DNA of 64,000 nucleotides from Moraxellaceae bacterium (GCA_029267635.1 JAJUIK010000007.1:19662-83661); one strand, 5' to 3'. Shown: positions 19,191-30,807, counted from the stretch's first letter. Notes: a model not told the origin generated them from the sequence alone. Made by a program: numbers and translations.

Positions 19191-22028
19191 ATGGATACGC
19201 ATGTGCTACTGATCATCATACTTTTACCCTTAGTCTTCGGCACCCTCCTCGTCTCGTGGCTGAAACGATTTTCACGCGGGCTGATGACCTTGGGTGCGAT
19301 TGGGATCAGCCTGAGCAGTTTTGTTGTATTACTGAGCCAAGCCCAAGCTGTTCTGGCAGGTCACAGTCTCTATGAACACTGGCCCTGGTTGCCGCAATTC
19401 GGGATTGATCTCAGCTTCCGCCTGGATGCCTTGGGATTGCTGTTTTCCCTATTGATTACCGGTATTGGTACGCTGATTTTTATTTATGCCTATTATTATC
19501 TCAGCCCGAAAAATTCACTGCGAAAACTTTATCTGCTGCTGCTGATTTTTATGGCGGCCATGCTTGGTATTTCGCTGTCAAACAACCTGATTATTTTGCT
19601 GATGTTCTGGGAACTCACCAGTATTTCCTCATTCCTGCTGGTGGGTTACTGGAGCAATTACGAGGCGGCACAACGCGGTTCACGTATGGCCCTGACCATT
19701 ACGGGCATGGGTGGTTTGGCCTTGCTCGGCGGATTTATCCTGTTACAGCAAATCACCGGTACCTACCAGATTGACCAGATTCTGCTGATGCGCGACAGCA
19801 TCCAGCAGCACAGCTTGTTTATCCCAACCCTGTTATTGATTTTATTGGGTGCCTTCACCAAAAGTGCGCAATTCCCGTTCCATTTCTGGCTGCCGAATGC
19901 GATGGCAGCGCCCACGCCCGTCTCGGCATATTTACATTCCGCGACCATGGTCAAGGCCGGGATTTTCCTGTTGGCACGTCTAATCCCTGTTTTTGCCGGC
20001 GCAGCGCTATATCATAATCTGGTGACTTTTATTGGCCTGTTCACCTTGTGTATTGCCGCCTTTTTTGCCATTTTCAAAGAAGATCTCAAAGGACTTTTAG
20101 CCTATTCCACCATCAGTCATTTGGGGCTAATCGTCTGCTTGCTGGGAATCGGTTCTCCTTTGGCCGTGGCTGCGGCAATTTTTCATATCATTAACCATGC
20201 TACCTTTAAAGCCGCACTGTTTATGATTGCCGGGATTATCGACCATGAAACCGAAACCCGTGACTTGCGCAAATTGAGTGGCATCTGGCAACTGTTACCA
20301 TTTACCGCCACATTGACCATGATTACTGCAGCGGCCATGGCCGGGGTTCCTTTGACCAATGGCTTTCTGTCCAAGGAAATGTTCTTTAGCGAACTGCTAG
20401 CTAACCTGTCCGGTCCTGTGCTGATTATTTCAGCCGGGCTGGCGACTTTGGCCGGAATCTTTGCCGTAGCCTATTCGGTACGTCTGGTCCATGGGGTATT
20501 TTTTGATGGGCCGCTTGGCACCAGCATTCCTAACAAGGCAGCACATGAACCGCCCGTCGGTATGCGGGCTCCGGTAATTATGCTAGCCAGTCTGTGTATT
20601 CTGATCGGACTGTTTCCTGCCCTACTGGTAGAGCCGATTGTCAACAGTGTGACGCGTGCCAGTCTGATGTCCCCGGATTTTGCAGGAACCCATCTGGCCA
20701 TTTGGCATGGATTTAACCTGCCTTTACTGATGAGTGCAATCGCACTGCTCGGCGGGGTAGTTTTCTATTTTAGCTTGGCCAGAAACGGGAAGATTCGCAA
20801 GATCGATCTGGATCCGCTGCTGGGACGTTTGCAAGGCCGCCTACTGTTTGATGCCTTCTTGCGTAAATTGCTCATGGGTGCACGCAAAATCAAACGCAAA
20901 ACCGAAACCGGTTCCCTGCAGGATTATCTGCTCTGGATTATCGTCTTCAGTATTGTGTTGGTGGCAACACCTCTGCTCGGTCAAGGATTAATGACCGGTA
21001 GCCGTGAGTTGACCCACGCACCTTGGGCAGCGCTGGTGTTATGGCTGGTACTGGCGGCCGCCTGCTGGATGATGTTGTGGTTTCATCACGAACGCATTAA
21101 AGCCGTGCTGATCAGTGGTGCAGCGGGTCTGGTGGTGAGCATGGTCTTTATGGGCCTGTCAGCCCCCGATTTGGCTTTGACCCAGATTACCGTGGATGTC
21201 GTGACCACTGTCCTGTTGCTAATGAGCCTGTCATTGCTCCCGCAGCTCACCCCGTATGAGTCCAGCCGTACACGGCGCTGGCGTGATGCCCTGATTGCCA
21301 TTACTACCGGGATCGGGATCGGCTGGATCAGCTGGCTGATTTTAACCCGCAATCATCAATCTATTTCCTGGTTCTTTGTCCAGCAATCTCTACCGCTCGG
21401 CGGCGGTTCCAATGTGGTCAATGTGATTCTGGTAGATTTCCGTGGTTTCGATACCTTTGGTGAGATTACCGTACTTGGCATTGCTGCAATCGGGGCTTTA
21501 TGTCTGATGGATGGGATGCGTGCGCATGGTACCACCATGACCCAGGGCCTCACCTATCGTTTTAATCCTTCGCCTTTGATGCTGCGGATCACCGCGTCCT
21601 GGGTGCTACCACTGGCGCTGGTGGTCAGTCTGTATATTTTCCTGCGCGGACACAATTATCCCGGAGGGGGGTTTATTGCCGGACTGGTAACTGCCATGGC
21701 GCTGATCATCCAGTATCTCGCCTTGGGTCAGGACCATGCGGAACAGCTATTAAAAGCCACATCCGGACGTTTATACGAAATCTGGATTGGGTCAGGCCTG
21801 ACCATTGCAGGGTTCACGGGCATTGCTGCCTGGTATTGGTCACGTCCGTTCCTGACCAGTGCGCACATTTACGTTTCACCTCCGCTTTTGGGCGAAATGC
21901 ATCTGGCCTCGGCGGCACTGTTTGATGTGGGTGTCTATGTCACCGTAGTCGGCGCGACCATGCTGATGATTTCAGTGCTGGGTGATTCGCGTCATTCCAG
22001 CATGTCCGGTCCAATTGCAAAGGGGTAA
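19191..22028 (+). CDS. mnhA: Na+/H+ antiporter subunit A (MrpA/MnhA with fused MrpB-like C-terminus)
   Basis: 945 aa, NuoL-like core (FHFWLPNAMAAPTPVSAYLHSATMVKAGIFLLARL) plus MrpB-type C-terminus (VSLYIFLRGHNYPGGGFIAGLVTA). Confidence 0.93.
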   Translation: MDTHVLLIIILLPLVFGTLLVSWLKRFSRGLMTLGAIGISLSSFVVLLSQAQAVLAGHSLYEHWPWLPQFGIDLSFRLDALGLLFSLLITGIGTLIFIYAYYYLSPKNSLRKLYLLLLIFMAAMLGISLSNNLIILLMFWELTSISSFLLVGYWSNYEAAQRGSRMALTITGMGGLALLGGFILLQQITGTYQIDQILLMRDSIQQHSLFIPTLLLILLGAFTKSAQFPFHFWLPNAMAAPTPVSAYLHSATMVKAGIFLLARLIPVFAGAALYHNLVTFIGLFTLCIAAFFAIFKEDLKGLLAYSTISHLGLIVCLLGIGSPLAVAAAIFHIINHATFKAALFMIAGIIDHETETRDLRKLSGIWQLLPFTATLTMITAAAMAGVPLTNGFLSKEMFFSELLANLSGPVLIISAGLATLAGIFAVAYSVRLVHGVFFDGPLGTSIPNKAAHEPPVGMRAPVIMLASLCILIGLFPALLVEPIVNSVTRASLMSPDFAGTHLAIWHGFNLPLLMSAIALLGGVVFYFSLARNGKIRKIDLDPLLGRLQGRLLFDAFLRKLLMGARKIKRKTETGSLQDYLLWIIVFSIVLVATPLLGQGLMTGSRELTHAPWAALVLWLVLAAACWMMLWFHHERIKAVLISGAAGLVVSMVFMGLSAPDLALTQITVDVVTTVLLLMSLSLLPQLTPYESSRTRRWRDALIAITTGIGIGWISWLILTRNHQSISWFFVQQSLPLGGGSNVVNVILVDFRGFDTFGEITVLGIAAIGALCLMDGMRAHGTTMTQGLTYRFNPSPLMLRITASWVLPLALVVSLYIFLRGHNYPGGGFIAGLVTAMALIIQYLALGQDHAEQLLKATSGRLYEIWIGSGLTIAGFTGIAAWYWSRPFLTSAHIYVSPPLLGEMHLASAALFDVGVYVTVVGATMLMISVLGDSRHSSMSGPIAKG

Positions 22029-22034
22029 TGTGCA

Positions 22035-22400
22035 ATGATGAGTTTAGAATTATTACTGGCCTCTGGCATCGGATTACTGACTGCAACCGGCATCTATCTT
22101 CTGTTAAGAGCCAGAACCTTTCCGGTCGTTTTGGGACTGGCCATGCTGGGTTATGCGGTAAATTTATTTCTGTTTGCCATGGGTCGGATTGAAGTCAATG
22201 CACCTGCCATTTTAACCACTGCCAGCAAAGTCACCGATCCTTTACCGCAGGCGCTGGTGCTGACTGCCATCGTGATCGGTTTCGCCACCACGGCCTTTAT
22301 TGTACAACTTGCATTACGCAGCCGTTTTGAGTCAGGTACAGATCAAGTCGATGCCAAAGAGGAATTCCCGCATTATGACCCACGTGAGGATGAGCCGTAA
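22035..22400 (+). CDS. mnhC: Na+/H+ antiporter subunit C
   Basis: 121 aa NuoK-like protein in mrp order (GIYLLLRARTFPVVLGLAMLGYAVNLFLFAMGR). Confidence 0.92.
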   Translation: MMSLELLLASGIGLLTATGIYLLLRARTFPVVLGLAMLGYAVNLFLFAMGRIEVNAPAILTTASKVTDPLPQALVLTAIVIGFATTAFIVQLALRSRFESGTDQVDAKEEFPHYDPREDEP

Positions 22401-24205
22401 TGTCTGATTTATTACAGTTCTGGCAGACTCACACCCCCATCCTAAGCATACTGATCCCAGCCTTTAGCGGTTTTTTCCTGTTACTGTTGGGTAACCCGGG
22501 CGCAGGTTTACTGGCACAGGATTGGCGGCAGCCCTGGCGCCGTGGTTTTAGCCTGTTCTCTGCGCTCTGCGGCCTTGCCACCGCGATCAGCTATTTAATC
22601 ACCGCTAGTGATGGCAGCATTACGGTTTACCAGCTCAGCGAATGGTCGGCACCGTTTGGCATTGTGCTGGTACTCGACCAGCTTTCAGCCCTGATGCTGG
22701 TCTTGACCTATGCCCTCGCCCTTCCCCTGCTCTGGTATGCAAGTCAGGACTGGGACCAGCGTGGCCGTTATTTTCATGCCATGTTTCACTTTCTGCTCAT
22801 GGGATTGTGCGGGGCATTTTTAACCGGCGACCTGTTCAATCTGTTCGTGTTCTTTGAAATCCTGCTCATGGCCTCCTATGTGCTGCTGTTACATGGTCAA
22901 GGCAAGGCACGTTTTCAGCTGGGCGTTCACTATGTCACCATCAACCTGGTAGCTTCCGCCCTGTTCCTAATCGGACTCGGTATGATCTATGGCAGTGTGG
23001 GCAGTCTGAATATGGCCGATGTCACCCGCTTGTTACCCACTTTGGCTGAAGACCAGCATAAACTGGCAGTCGCCGGCGGTTTATTGCTGTTTGTGGTGTT
23101 TGGGATTAAAGCTGCCATGCTGCCAGTCGGATTCTGGTTACCGAAAACCTATGCCGTGGCCAGCACCCCGGTTGCTGCACTGTTTACCATCATGACCAAA
23201 GTGGGCATTTACGCCATCCTGCGCGTCAATGGCACGATTTTTAATGATGTATTTTCCCAGGCGATCCTGGCGCGCTGGTTATTACCTATTGGCTTGATCA
23301 CGTCCCTGTATGGCGTGATCGGAGCAATGGGAGCCGAACGCTTGCGCCGTTTTGTTGGTTTTATGGTGCTGTCCTCGATTGGCACCTTACTGGTTGCCAT
23401 TTCTATGTTCAACGACGCTGCCTGGGCCGCAGCGCTATATTATCTGGTGCATAGTACGTTGATTGCTGCAGCTTTTTATCTGTTTTGTGGCTGGGTCACT
23501 TCGCAGCGCGGCAAGTACAAAGATCATCTGAATGTTGCACCCAAGATGAAACAGCATAAGATCATGGCAATTTGCTATTTTCTGATTGCGCTGATCATGG
23601 CCGGTCTTCCGCCCTTCAGCGGATTTCTCGGCAAAGTGTTTATTTTGCAGGCTTCCGCACAGCATCCTGCTCAGGCCTGGATTATCGGCAGTATTTTAGT
23701 GGTCAGCCTGCTCAGTATTCTGGCGTTTACCCGTGTCGGTTTTATCCTGTTCTGGCGCGCCACCCCACCCGAAGATTGCGAAACCCGGACCGCTTGCCAG
23801 ATTTATCGAGCCTTGCCCTCTCGTGCACCCGCCGGCAATGACCACACCATTTACCTGCTGCTGACAGGTCTCATGCTGTACGTGATATTCGCTGCACCTG
23901 TACAAAATTTCACGCTGCACACCGCACAACAAATTCAAAACAAGACCTTGTATCAAAACGAGATTCTGAAACGGGATAAAAGCCAGCAATTCATCAGTAT
24001 CCAGCCTTATGATGCCCAGTATGTGCCGGAAACCAAATATGGCGGTGAACTGGAAGATCCAAATGCCTATCTGATTCCACATATCATTCACTCCAACGCC
24101 TTGCACGGTGAACATATTTCCGACTATAAACAGCGTCAAATCCAGCATCAGGATCAGCAGATCCAGCGACCTGATGATGCCAAGCTAAAACCAATGGAGC
24201 CTTAA
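22400..24205 (+). CDS. mnhD: Na+/H+ antiporter subunit D
   Basis: 601 aa NuoM/N-like protein (GIKAAMLPVGFWLPKTYAVASTPVAALFTIMTKVGIYA); extended hydrophilic C-terminus. Confidence 0.93.
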   Translation: MSDLLQFWQTHTPILSILIPAFSGFFLLLLGNPGAGLLAQDWRQPWRRGFSLFSALCGLATAISYLITASDGSITVYQLSEWSAPFGIVLVLDQLSALMLVLTYALALPLLWYASQDWDQRGRYFHAMFHFLLMGLCGAFLTGDLFNLFVFFEILLMASYVLLLHGQGKARFQLGVHYVTINLVASALFLIGLGMIYGSVGSLNMADVTRLLPTLAEDQHKLAVAGGLLLFVVFGIKAAMLPVGFWLPKTYAVASTPVAALFTIMTKVGIYAILRVNGTIFNDVFSQAILARWLLPIGLITSLYGVIGAMGAERLRRFVGFMVLSSIGTLLVAISMFNDAAWAAALYYLVHSTLIAAAFYLFCGWVTSQRGKYKDHLNVAPKMKQHKIMAICYFLIALIMAGLPPFSGFLGKVFILQASAQHPAQAWIIGSILVVSLLSILAFTRVGFILFWRATPPEDCETRTACQIYRALPSRAPAGNDHTIYLLLTGLMLYVIFAAPVQNFTLHTAQQIQNKTLYQNEILKRDKSQQFISIQPYDAQYVPETKYGGELEDPNAYLIPHIIHSNALHGEHISDYKQRQIQHQDQQIQRPDDAKLKPMEP

Positions 24206-24207
24206 TC

Positions 24208-24735
24208 ATGCCGACATGGTCTTTCTGGAAAGTCTGGTTACCGCATCCATTCATCTCGGTGATTGTCGGCGTGAGCTGGCTGATGCTGGCCCATAGTCTG
24301 GACATTGCCAATCTGCTGATGGCACTGCTGTTAGGACTGTTGATTCCGCGCCTGATCAATCCCTTTATTACCCACACACCCAATATCAACTGGTCTTTGG
24401 CCATCAAATTGGGCTGGGTCGTGCTATGGGATATTGTGGTTTGCAATATCCGGGTAGCCAAACTGGTCTTAGGCCCAAGTGACCGCTTACAGCCAAAATG
24501 GTTTCGCGTACCGCTGGAGACCGAACATGATCAGGTCAATACACTGCTCGCGATGATTATTACCACCACACCCGGAACAGTCTCAGCCGGCATTGATCAG
24601 GAACGCGGTGATATTCTGGTGCATGCACTCAGTACAGAAGATGCGGAAATGGACGTTCAGGAGATTAAAATCCGCTATGAAATCCCGTTGATGCAGATTT
24701 TTGGTGTCCACATTAACACAGGAGATCATTCATGA
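24208..24735 (+). CDS. mnhE: Na+/H+ antiporter subunit E
   Basis: 175 aa; MrpE pattern (ITTTPGTVSAGIDQERGDILVHAL). Confidence 0.92.
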   Translation: MPTWSFWKVWLPHPFISVIVGVSWLMLAHSLDIANLLMALLLGLLIPRLINPFITHTPNINWSLAIKLGWVVLWDIVVCNIRVAKLVLGPSDRLQPKWFRVPLETEHDQVNTLLAMIITTTPGTVSAGIDQERGDILVHALSTEDAEMDVQEIKIRYEIPLMQIFGVHINTGDHS

Positions 24736-25007
24736 TGATTTTGCCTTATGCCCTCGGTATCTGCCTGCTCATCATTGCCCTGTCCATGTTTTTATGCCTG
24801 ATCCGCATGATCAGAGGACCTTCGGTGGTCGATCGCCTACTGGCATTGGATACCCTGTTTTTAAATGCCACCTGCCTGATTATCGTACTGGGTGTGTACT
24901 GGAGCAGTACTTCCCTGTTTGAAGGTGCATTGCTGGTTGCGATGCTGGGCTTTGTGTCTACTGCAGCGCTGGCACGTTACTTTACCACTGGTCACGTGAT
25001 TGATTAG
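24732..25007 (+). CDS. mnhF: Na+/H+ antiporter subunit F
   Basis: 91 aa; RMIRGPSVVDRLLALDTL motif typical of MrpF. Confidence 0.92.
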   Translation: MMILPYALGICLLIIALSMFLCLIRMIRGPSVVDRLLALDTLFLNATCLIIVLGVYWSSTSLFEGALLVAMLGFVSTAALARYFTTGHVID

Positions 25008-25018
25008 GAGCACATAAC

Positions 25019-25399
25019 ATGCAACTGGCGATGGAAATTCTGGTTTCGATCTTCCTGATCATTGGCGCTTTCTTTATGCTGGTCGGTAGCATTGGCATGG
25101 TTCGCCTGCCTGATCTGTTTATGCGCCTGCATGCCCCGACCAAATCCAGCACACTCGGTCTGGGCAGCTTTCTGATTGCCAGCATGATTTATTGGGGCTT
25201 TCAGGGGCGCTTTGGCTTTGCTGAAATCCTGCTGACTTTACTGGCGTTTATCACCGCACCGGTGTCGGCCAATCTGATGGCACAGGCAGCATTGCATTTA
25301 CGTCTGCGCTCCTTAAGTGGTGAAGTGCCGGAAAGTCTGGGCCAGCGCTTGCCCTGGCAACGTGACCGTCGTCGCCACAACCGATCCACGCCCAAATAA
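25019..25399 (+). CDS. mnhG: Na+/H+ antiporter subunit G
   Basis: 126 aa; GSIGMVRLPDLFMRLHAPTKSSTLG typical of MrpG. Confidence 0.92.
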   Translation: MQLAMEILVSIFLIIGAFFMLVGSIGMVRLPDLFMRLHAPTKSSTLGLGSFLIASMIYWGFQGRFGFAEILLTLLAFITAPVSANLMAQAALHLRLRSLSGEVPESLGQRLPWQRDRRRHNRSTPK

Positions 25400-25419
25400 A
25401 AAACTTAAATTCAGCACAT

Positions 25420-25449
25420 AAAAAAGCCACCTTAGCGGTGGCTTTTTTG
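25420..25449. terminator. Bidirectional rho-independent terminator between mnhG and rbfA
   Basis: aaaaaagccaccttagcggtggctttttt: perfect GCCACC/GGTGGC stem with A- and T-tracts, between convergent genes. Confidence 0.9.
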
Positions 25450-25459
25450 ATTTCAAGAT

Positions 25460-25864
25460 TTATTCATCATCTTTGCTGACATCAGTAGAAGGGAGATCCT
25501 TCACTGCTTCAGCAATCAGACCAAACATATAGTTACCGTAGGCATTGGTCTTATCGTAGTGGAAACGCAAACGTGGTGTTACACGCGTCTTGATACGACG
25601 GCTCAGCTCATGACGAAGGAAACCTGATGCTTTATTTAACACATCTAGCGTTTCTTTATTCGCAGCTTCACTTTGATCATCACCCAGTTCACGACCCATT
25701 ACGGTCACATACACATCGGCATAACCCAAGTCTGGGCTGACCTTCACGGCTGAGATGGTCACCAGACCACCCAGACGCGGATCTTTCAGCTCCTGACGGA
25801 TCATTTCGGACAACTCACGTTGTACGCTATCCGCCATGCGCTTTAAGCGTTGGCTACCCGCCAT
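25460..25864 (-). CDS. rbfA: 30S ribosome-binding factor RbfA
   Basis: 134 aa; [55 protein letters not shown]. Confidence 0.97.
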   Translation of the reverse strand: MAGSQRLKRMADSVQRELSEMIRQELKDPRLGGLVTISAVKVSPDLGYADVYVTVMGRELGDDQSEAANKETLDVLNKASGFLRHELSRRIKTRVTPRLRFHYDKTNAYGNYMFGLIAEAVKDLPSTDVSKDDE

Positions 25865-28578
25865 TAAAGACTCCGTTTAATCAATTGAACATCGTACACT
25901 TCAATCTTGTCGAGTGCTTTGATGTCTTTATAACCTTTCACGGCAAGACCACATTCCATACCGGCGCGGACTTCTTCCACCACGTCTTTATAACGACGAA
26001 GCGATTCAAGTTCACCCTGGAACACCACGACATCATCACGCAGTACACGGATTGGTTTGTTACGATGTAACATACCTTCAAGCACCATACAACCTGCTGC
26101 AGCGCCGAACTTGCTTGAATGGAACACTTCACGTACTTCAGCCACACCCAGAATCGTTTCACGATGTTCTGGCGCAAGCTTACCGCTCATCGCCGCTTTC
26201 ACATCATCAATCAATTCATAGATGATGCTGTAGTAACGGATGTCAATGCCATCTGCATCGGCTTTTTGACGTGCTGTATTATCTGCACGCACGTTAAAGC
26301 CAAGAAGTACAGCTTCTGAAGATTCTGCAAGGGTCACATCAGACTCGGTGATCGCACCCACACCAGAACCAATTACACGTACTTTCACTTCATCGGTTGC
26401 AAGATCAGCAAGGGCAACATGCAAGGCTTCCAAGGTACCACGTACGTCTGTCTTCAATACTACATTCACCACAGGCACATCTTTCTTGCCCATAGACGAC
26501 ATGATATTTTCCAGACGCATTGCACTTTGACGCTCAAGACGTTTTTCACGTTCACGTGCCATACGTGCATCCGCAACTTCACGGGCTTTCTTCTCGTCAT
26601 TTACGACCAGAACTTCATCACCCGCCATTGGCGCTTCAGGCAGACCTAAAATTTCCACTGGAATTGAAGGACCTGCAGACTTGATGCGTTTACCGTTTTC
26701 ATCCACCATCGCACGGACACGACCGTAAGATGAACCGGCAAGAACCAAATCACCCACGTTCAAGGTACCGTTTTGTACCAGGATCGACGTGACAGCACCA
26801 CGTTCTTTATCCACACGCGCTTCAATCACCACACCTTGTGCAGCACCTTCAGCAGACGCTTGCAATTCCATCATTTCTGATTGAATCAGGATCAAGTCGA
26901 GCAATTCATCAATACCCTGGCCTGAGTGCGCAGACACCATCGCCACCGGCACATCACCGCCCCATTGTTCAGGTACGATTTGTTTCGCAGTCAATTCATT
27001 GAGTACGCGATCTGGATCAGCAGATTCCTTATCCATTTTGTTGATCGCAACAATAATTGGCGTTCCTGCAGCACGCGCATGGTCAATCGCTTCCGCAGTT
27101 TGTGGCATCACGCCATCATCCGCTGCAACCACCAGTACTACGATATCCGTTGCTTTCGCACCACGTGCACGCATTGAAGTAAACGCAGCATGTCCAGGAG
27201 TATCCAGGAAGGTAATAATGCCTTTCTCGGTTTCCACGTGATAAGCACCGATGTGCTGGGTAATACCACCCGCTTCACCCGCAGCCACTTTAGAGCGACG
27301 GATACGATCCAGCAAGGAAGTTTTACCATGATCCACGTGACCCATAATGGTCACGACTGGCGGACGGGTACTTAACTCACCACGTTCCTGCTCTGCCTGC
27401 TCAAGCAAGTTGTCTTCTGCTGCAGTTTCAGATACCAGTACCGGATTGTGACCCATTTCTTCCACAACCAGAACAGCTGTGTCCTGATCAATAGCCTGGT
27501 TTTGAGTCACCAGTTCACCCATTTTCATCAGGGTCTTGATCACTTCACGTACTTTTACCGCCATTTTTTGTGCGAGATCCGCTACAACAATGGTGGCGCC
27601 AATTTCAACATCATAAATTTGTTTTTTAACTGGTTTTTCAAAGCCATGCTTGTTGGACTGGCTCGATTTCAAACCGCGTTTATGTGAGTTGTCACGGAAA
27701 GACTGTTCTTCACCACGACGGCCGCCTTTTTTAGCAGCACGCGGATTCGCTGAACCACCACCACGCTTGATTTCGCGGTCTTCCTGCTTGAATGAGTCTT
27801 CATACGCCTGACCGACAAGACCAGCCGCCAATGGAGAATCATCAATCACACGGATGGTTGCTGTCGCATCATCTGAAGAATACTTGGATGCCATCTTGCG
27901 CATTTGCTCAAGGGTACGCTGTTGCGCTTCTTCAGCGGCCTTACGGCGTGCTGCTTCTTCGGTTGCTTTTAACTGTGCAGCCTGTTCTTCACGCGCTTTA
28001 CGTTGTTCTGGCGTTTCGCTTGGCTTAACCACAGGTTTCACCGGCGTTTTACGCTTCACAACCACTTCAGCTTTTGCCGTGGTTTTTGCCGCAGTTTCCT
28101 GTTTCGCCGCTGCACGCATCGCTTCAAGCGTTGCTTTGGCTTTGTTTTCACCTTGCTTGCTTTGCGCTTCTGCTTCTTCACGCGCTTTCTGCTCAGCTTT
28201 TTGACGTGCAATCATATCGGCACGTGCCTGTTCCGATGCTTCCGCCTTGGCTCGTGCTTCAGCAGCAATCTGTTCTGGGTTTGGCTTGGTGAACGTATGT
28301 TTTTTACGAACTTCTACGTTAATCGTTTTCGCCTTACCGGAAGTACTGGCCACTTTAGCCGTACTGGTCGTTTTACGTTTCAACGTGATTTTTCCTGCGT
28401 TACCGCTGTCCTGACCATGAACTTTTTTCAAATGGTTGACAAGGGTATCTTGTTGATCGGTGGAAATAATGTCATCGGCTGCACGTTGTGGCAATCCTGC
28501 ATCGCGAACCTGCTCTAGGAGCTTTTCAACAGGACGTCCCACGCTGAGAGCCAACTCTTTAATCGACTTGTCCGTCAT
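25864..28578 (-). CDS. infB: Translation initiation factor IF-2
   Basis: 904 aa; G-domain [42 protein letters not shown]; lysine/alanine-rich N-terminal region. Confidence 0.98.
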   Translation of the reverse strand: MTDKSIKELALSVGRPVEKLLEQVRDAGLPQRAADDIISTDQQDTLVNHLKKVHGQDSGNAGKITLKRKTTSTAKVASTSGKAKTINVEVRKKHTFTKPNPEQIAAEARAKAEASEQARADMIARQKAEQKAREEAEAQSKQGENKAKATLEAMRAAAKQETAAKTTAKAEVVVKRKTPVKPVVKPSETPEQRKAREEQAAQLKATEEAARRKAAEEAQQRTLEQMRKMASKYSSDDATATIRVIDDSPLAAGLVGQAYEDSFKQEDREIKRGGGSANPRAAKKGGRRGEEQSFRDNSHKRGLKSSQSNKHGFEKPVKKQIYDVEIGATIVVADLAQKMAVKVREVIKTLMKMGELVTQNQAIDQDTAVLVVEEMGHNPVLVSETAAEDNLLEQAEQERGELSTRPPVVTIMGHVDHGKTSLLDRIRRSKVAAGEAGGITQHIGAYHVETEKGIITFLDTPGHAAFTSMRARGAKATDIVVLVVAADDGVMPQTAEAIDHARAAGTPIIVAINKMDKESADPDRVLNELTAKQIVPEQWGGDVPVAMVSAHSGQGIDELLDLILIQSEMMELQASAEGAAQGVVIEARVDKERGAVTSILVQNGTLNVGDLVLAGSSYGRVRAMVDENGKRIKSAGPSIPVEILGLPEAPMAGDEVLVVNDEKKAREVADARMAREREKRLERQSAMRLENIMSSMGKKDVPVVNVVLKTDVRGTLEALHVALADLATDEVKVRVIGSGVGAITESDVTLAESSEAVLLGFNVRADNTARQKADADGIDIRYYSIIYELIDDVKAAMSGKLAPEHRETILGVAEVREVFHSSKFGAAAGCMVLEGMLHRNKPIRVLRDDVVVFQGELESLRRYKDVVEEVRAGMECGLAVKGYKDIKALDKIEVYDVQLIKRSL

Positions 28579-28592
28579 TTATTACCTCCTAG

Positions 28593-30077
28593 TTAGTTAA
28601 ACCATGATTCGCGTGCTTTCATGATCAGTTGACCTGCTTTATCTGCATCAAGCCCTTCGATATCCGAAATATCGTCTGTTGCCTGATCTGCAAGATCGTC
28701 AATAGTGATCACACCACGAGCGGCAAGCGCATAGGCAATCTCTTGCGTCATGCCTTCCATATTCAACAATTCAGCACTTGGATCCTGAATGTTTTCTTGT
28801 TGTTGTAATGCATCAGCCAAAGCAACTTCCTTGGCACGGCTTTGCAACAATTCTACTGTTTCTGCATCCAGTTCGATTTCATCAAAAGTTTCTGCAGGAA
28901 CATAGGCAATTTCTTCGAGGGAAGTAAAGCCCATTTCAACCAACGCCATCGCCAGGTCTTCATCAATATCCAGACGCGAAACAAACATGTCGAGATATTG
29001 CTGTGCTTCATTTTGCTGACGTGCACGGTATTCATCTTCAAGCATCATGTCGAGCTTGTAACCGGTCAATTCTGATGCCAAACGGACGTTTTGGCCTTGT
29101 GAACCAATTGCACGCGCCAATTGATCGCTGGTTGCGAAAATGATGTCTGCAGTTTTTGCATCTTCATCAATCACAATACCCGATACATCGGCTGGCTCAA
29201 GCGCGCTGGCGATATACTGCGCCGGATCATCCGACCATACCACCACATCAATACGTTCGCCGTTCAGCTCTTGCTGTACTGCCTGGATACGTGTGCCGCG
29301 CATCCCGATACATGCACCCACCGGATCAATACGGTGGTCATTGGTTTTTACCGCAATTTTAGCACGCACACCCGGCTGACGCGCTGCGGCTTTAATCTCG
29401 ATGATTTCTTCAGCAATTTCAGGAATTTCTTTTTTCATCAACGCGATCAGCATTTCTGGCTTGGCACGTGACAATAATAATTGTGCACCACGACCTTCAC
29501 GGTTCACGCTGTATAAAATCGCATTGATACGCTGTTTAGGGCGCAAAATCTCTTTGGCGATCATTTCTTCACGCGCCAAATACGCTTCTGCATTGTCACC
29601 GAGGTCAATGATAAAACCGTCTTTGGTCTGCTTTTTCACTTCACCGTAAATCAGCTCGCCCACTTTTGATTCGTAAGCGTCCGCAATCAGCGCACGTTCA
29701 GCTTCACGGATTTTCTGTACAATCACTTGCTTGGCAATTTGCGCCGCAATACGACCGAACTCAATCGATTCCACTTCAAGTTCACGAATGTCACCGATCG
29801 ACCATTTAGACGGATCAACATCAGAAATTGCGTCCTGACACGCTGGCATTTCGTGATCTTCATCTGCCACCACTTCCCATTGACGGAAAGTACGGTAATC
29901 ACCGGTCTTACGGTCAATCTCTACACGTAAACGCGCTTCTTCAGAATGGGTGCCTTCATAGAATTTTTTCTTGGTCGCTGCGACGAGTGCCTGTTCAAGT
30001 GCCTCGAAGATCGCTTCACGACTAACACCTTTTTCATTACTAACCGTTTCCACAACGGTAAGAATTTCACGGCCCAT
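28593..30077 (-). CDS. nusA: Transcription termination/antitermination protein NusA
   Basis: 494 aa; EILTVVETVSNEKGVSREAIFEALEQALVAATKK, KH region GACIGMRGTRIQAVQQELNGERIDVV. Confidence 0.98.
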   Translation of the reverse strand: MGREILTVVETVSNEKGVSREAIFEALEQALVAATKKKFYEGTHSEEARLRVEIDRKTGDYRTFRQWEVVADEDHEMPACQDAISDVDPSKWSIGDIRELEVESIEFGRIAAQIAKQVIVQKIREAERALIADAYESKVGELIYGEVKKQTKDGFIIDLGDNAEAYLAREEMIAKEILRPKQRINAILYSVNREGRGAQLLLSRAKPEMLIALMKKEIPEIAEEIIEIKAAARQPGVRAKIAVKTNDHRIDPVGACIGMRGTRIQAVQQELNGERIDVVVWSDDPAQYIASALEPADVSGIVIDEDAKTADIIFATSDQLARAIGSQGQNVRLASELTGYKLDMMLEDEYRARQQNEAQQYLDMFVSRLDIDEDLAMALVEMGFTSLEEIAYVPAETFDEIELDAETVELLQSRAKEVALADALQQQENIQDPSAELLNMEGMTQEIAYALAARGVITIDDLADQATDDISDIEGLDADKAGQLIMKARESWFN

Positions 30078-30111
30078 AAGTCACCTATAGATTCTTATAA
30101 ATTGAATTAAT

Positions 30112-30636
30112 TTAGTCCTGATAGATCAAGTTTGCTTTGTCGATATTATGACTATCGATTTCCAGCACATGCTGACCTTCCACTTCAACCTGGATGGTTT
30201 CATTTTCAAGATCTACCACAAGCAACTTGGCCTGGAACTTACGACGGTTTTCCACAGCACTGATCAGGCGCAACGCCACGGTCTGCCCGATATATGCCGA
30301 CATTTGTGCCAGTTGGAAAAATGGACGATCCCAGCCCGGAGAAGACACTTCCAATGCGTATTCACCAGAAATCGGGTCATGAACATCCAGCATCGCGCCC
30401 ACTTGTTGGGTCACGCGCACACAATCCTGCACCCCAATGCCACGGCCTTGTTCTAGCTCACCATCTTCATTAATAATAGGTTCAGCATTCTCGTCAACGT
30501 CTTTATCAATATAAATGCGTAACAGAGAACGTTTACCTTGCGGGACAAATTCAATGCCCCACAGCTCTACATCACAGGCTTCTACCGCAGGTGCAATTAA
30601 ATCTTGGAGGGCTTGAGTTTTGTTTGATAGCTTCAT
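30112..30636 (-). CDS. rimP: Ribosome maturation factor RimP
   Basis: 174 aa; [27 protein letters not shown]; directly upstream of nusA. Confidence 0.96.
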   Translation of the reverse strand: MKLSNKTQALQDLIAPAVEACDVELWGIEFVPQGKRSLLRIYIDKDVDENAEPIINEDGELEQGRGIGVQDCVRVTQQVGAMLDVHDPISGEYALEVSSPGWDRPFFQLAQMSAYIGQTVALRLISAVENRRKFQAKLLVVDLENETIQVEVEGQHVLEIDSHNIDKANLIYQD

Positions 30637-30749
30637 TTACTCTCGTCATCTTGTGCGAACGAATCAATCGGTCATTTTGACCGACACAGACTACTATAGT
30701 GAAGCATGACTATTTGACCAATTGATGTCGACACTACACGATAGCCAAT

Positions 30750-30770
30750 AAAAAAGGGCGTTAATCGCCC
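30750..30770 (-). terminator. Rho-independent terminator downstream of the tRNA cluster
   Basis: Minus strand GGGCGATTAACGCCCTTTTTT: GC-rich stem plus U-tract, between the tRNA cluster and rimP. Confidence 0.8.
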
Positions 30771-30807
30771 CTATATTTTACACAGAAAACCGATGTCCAC
30801 TGTGCAA

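Noticed and set aside
25885-30456. Plus-strand ORFs antisense to rbfA/infB/nusA/rimP, including the 171-aa ORF at 28003..28518
   Set aside because: Cys/Phe/Arg-rich shadow translations of repetitive infB codons; no RBS or family match.
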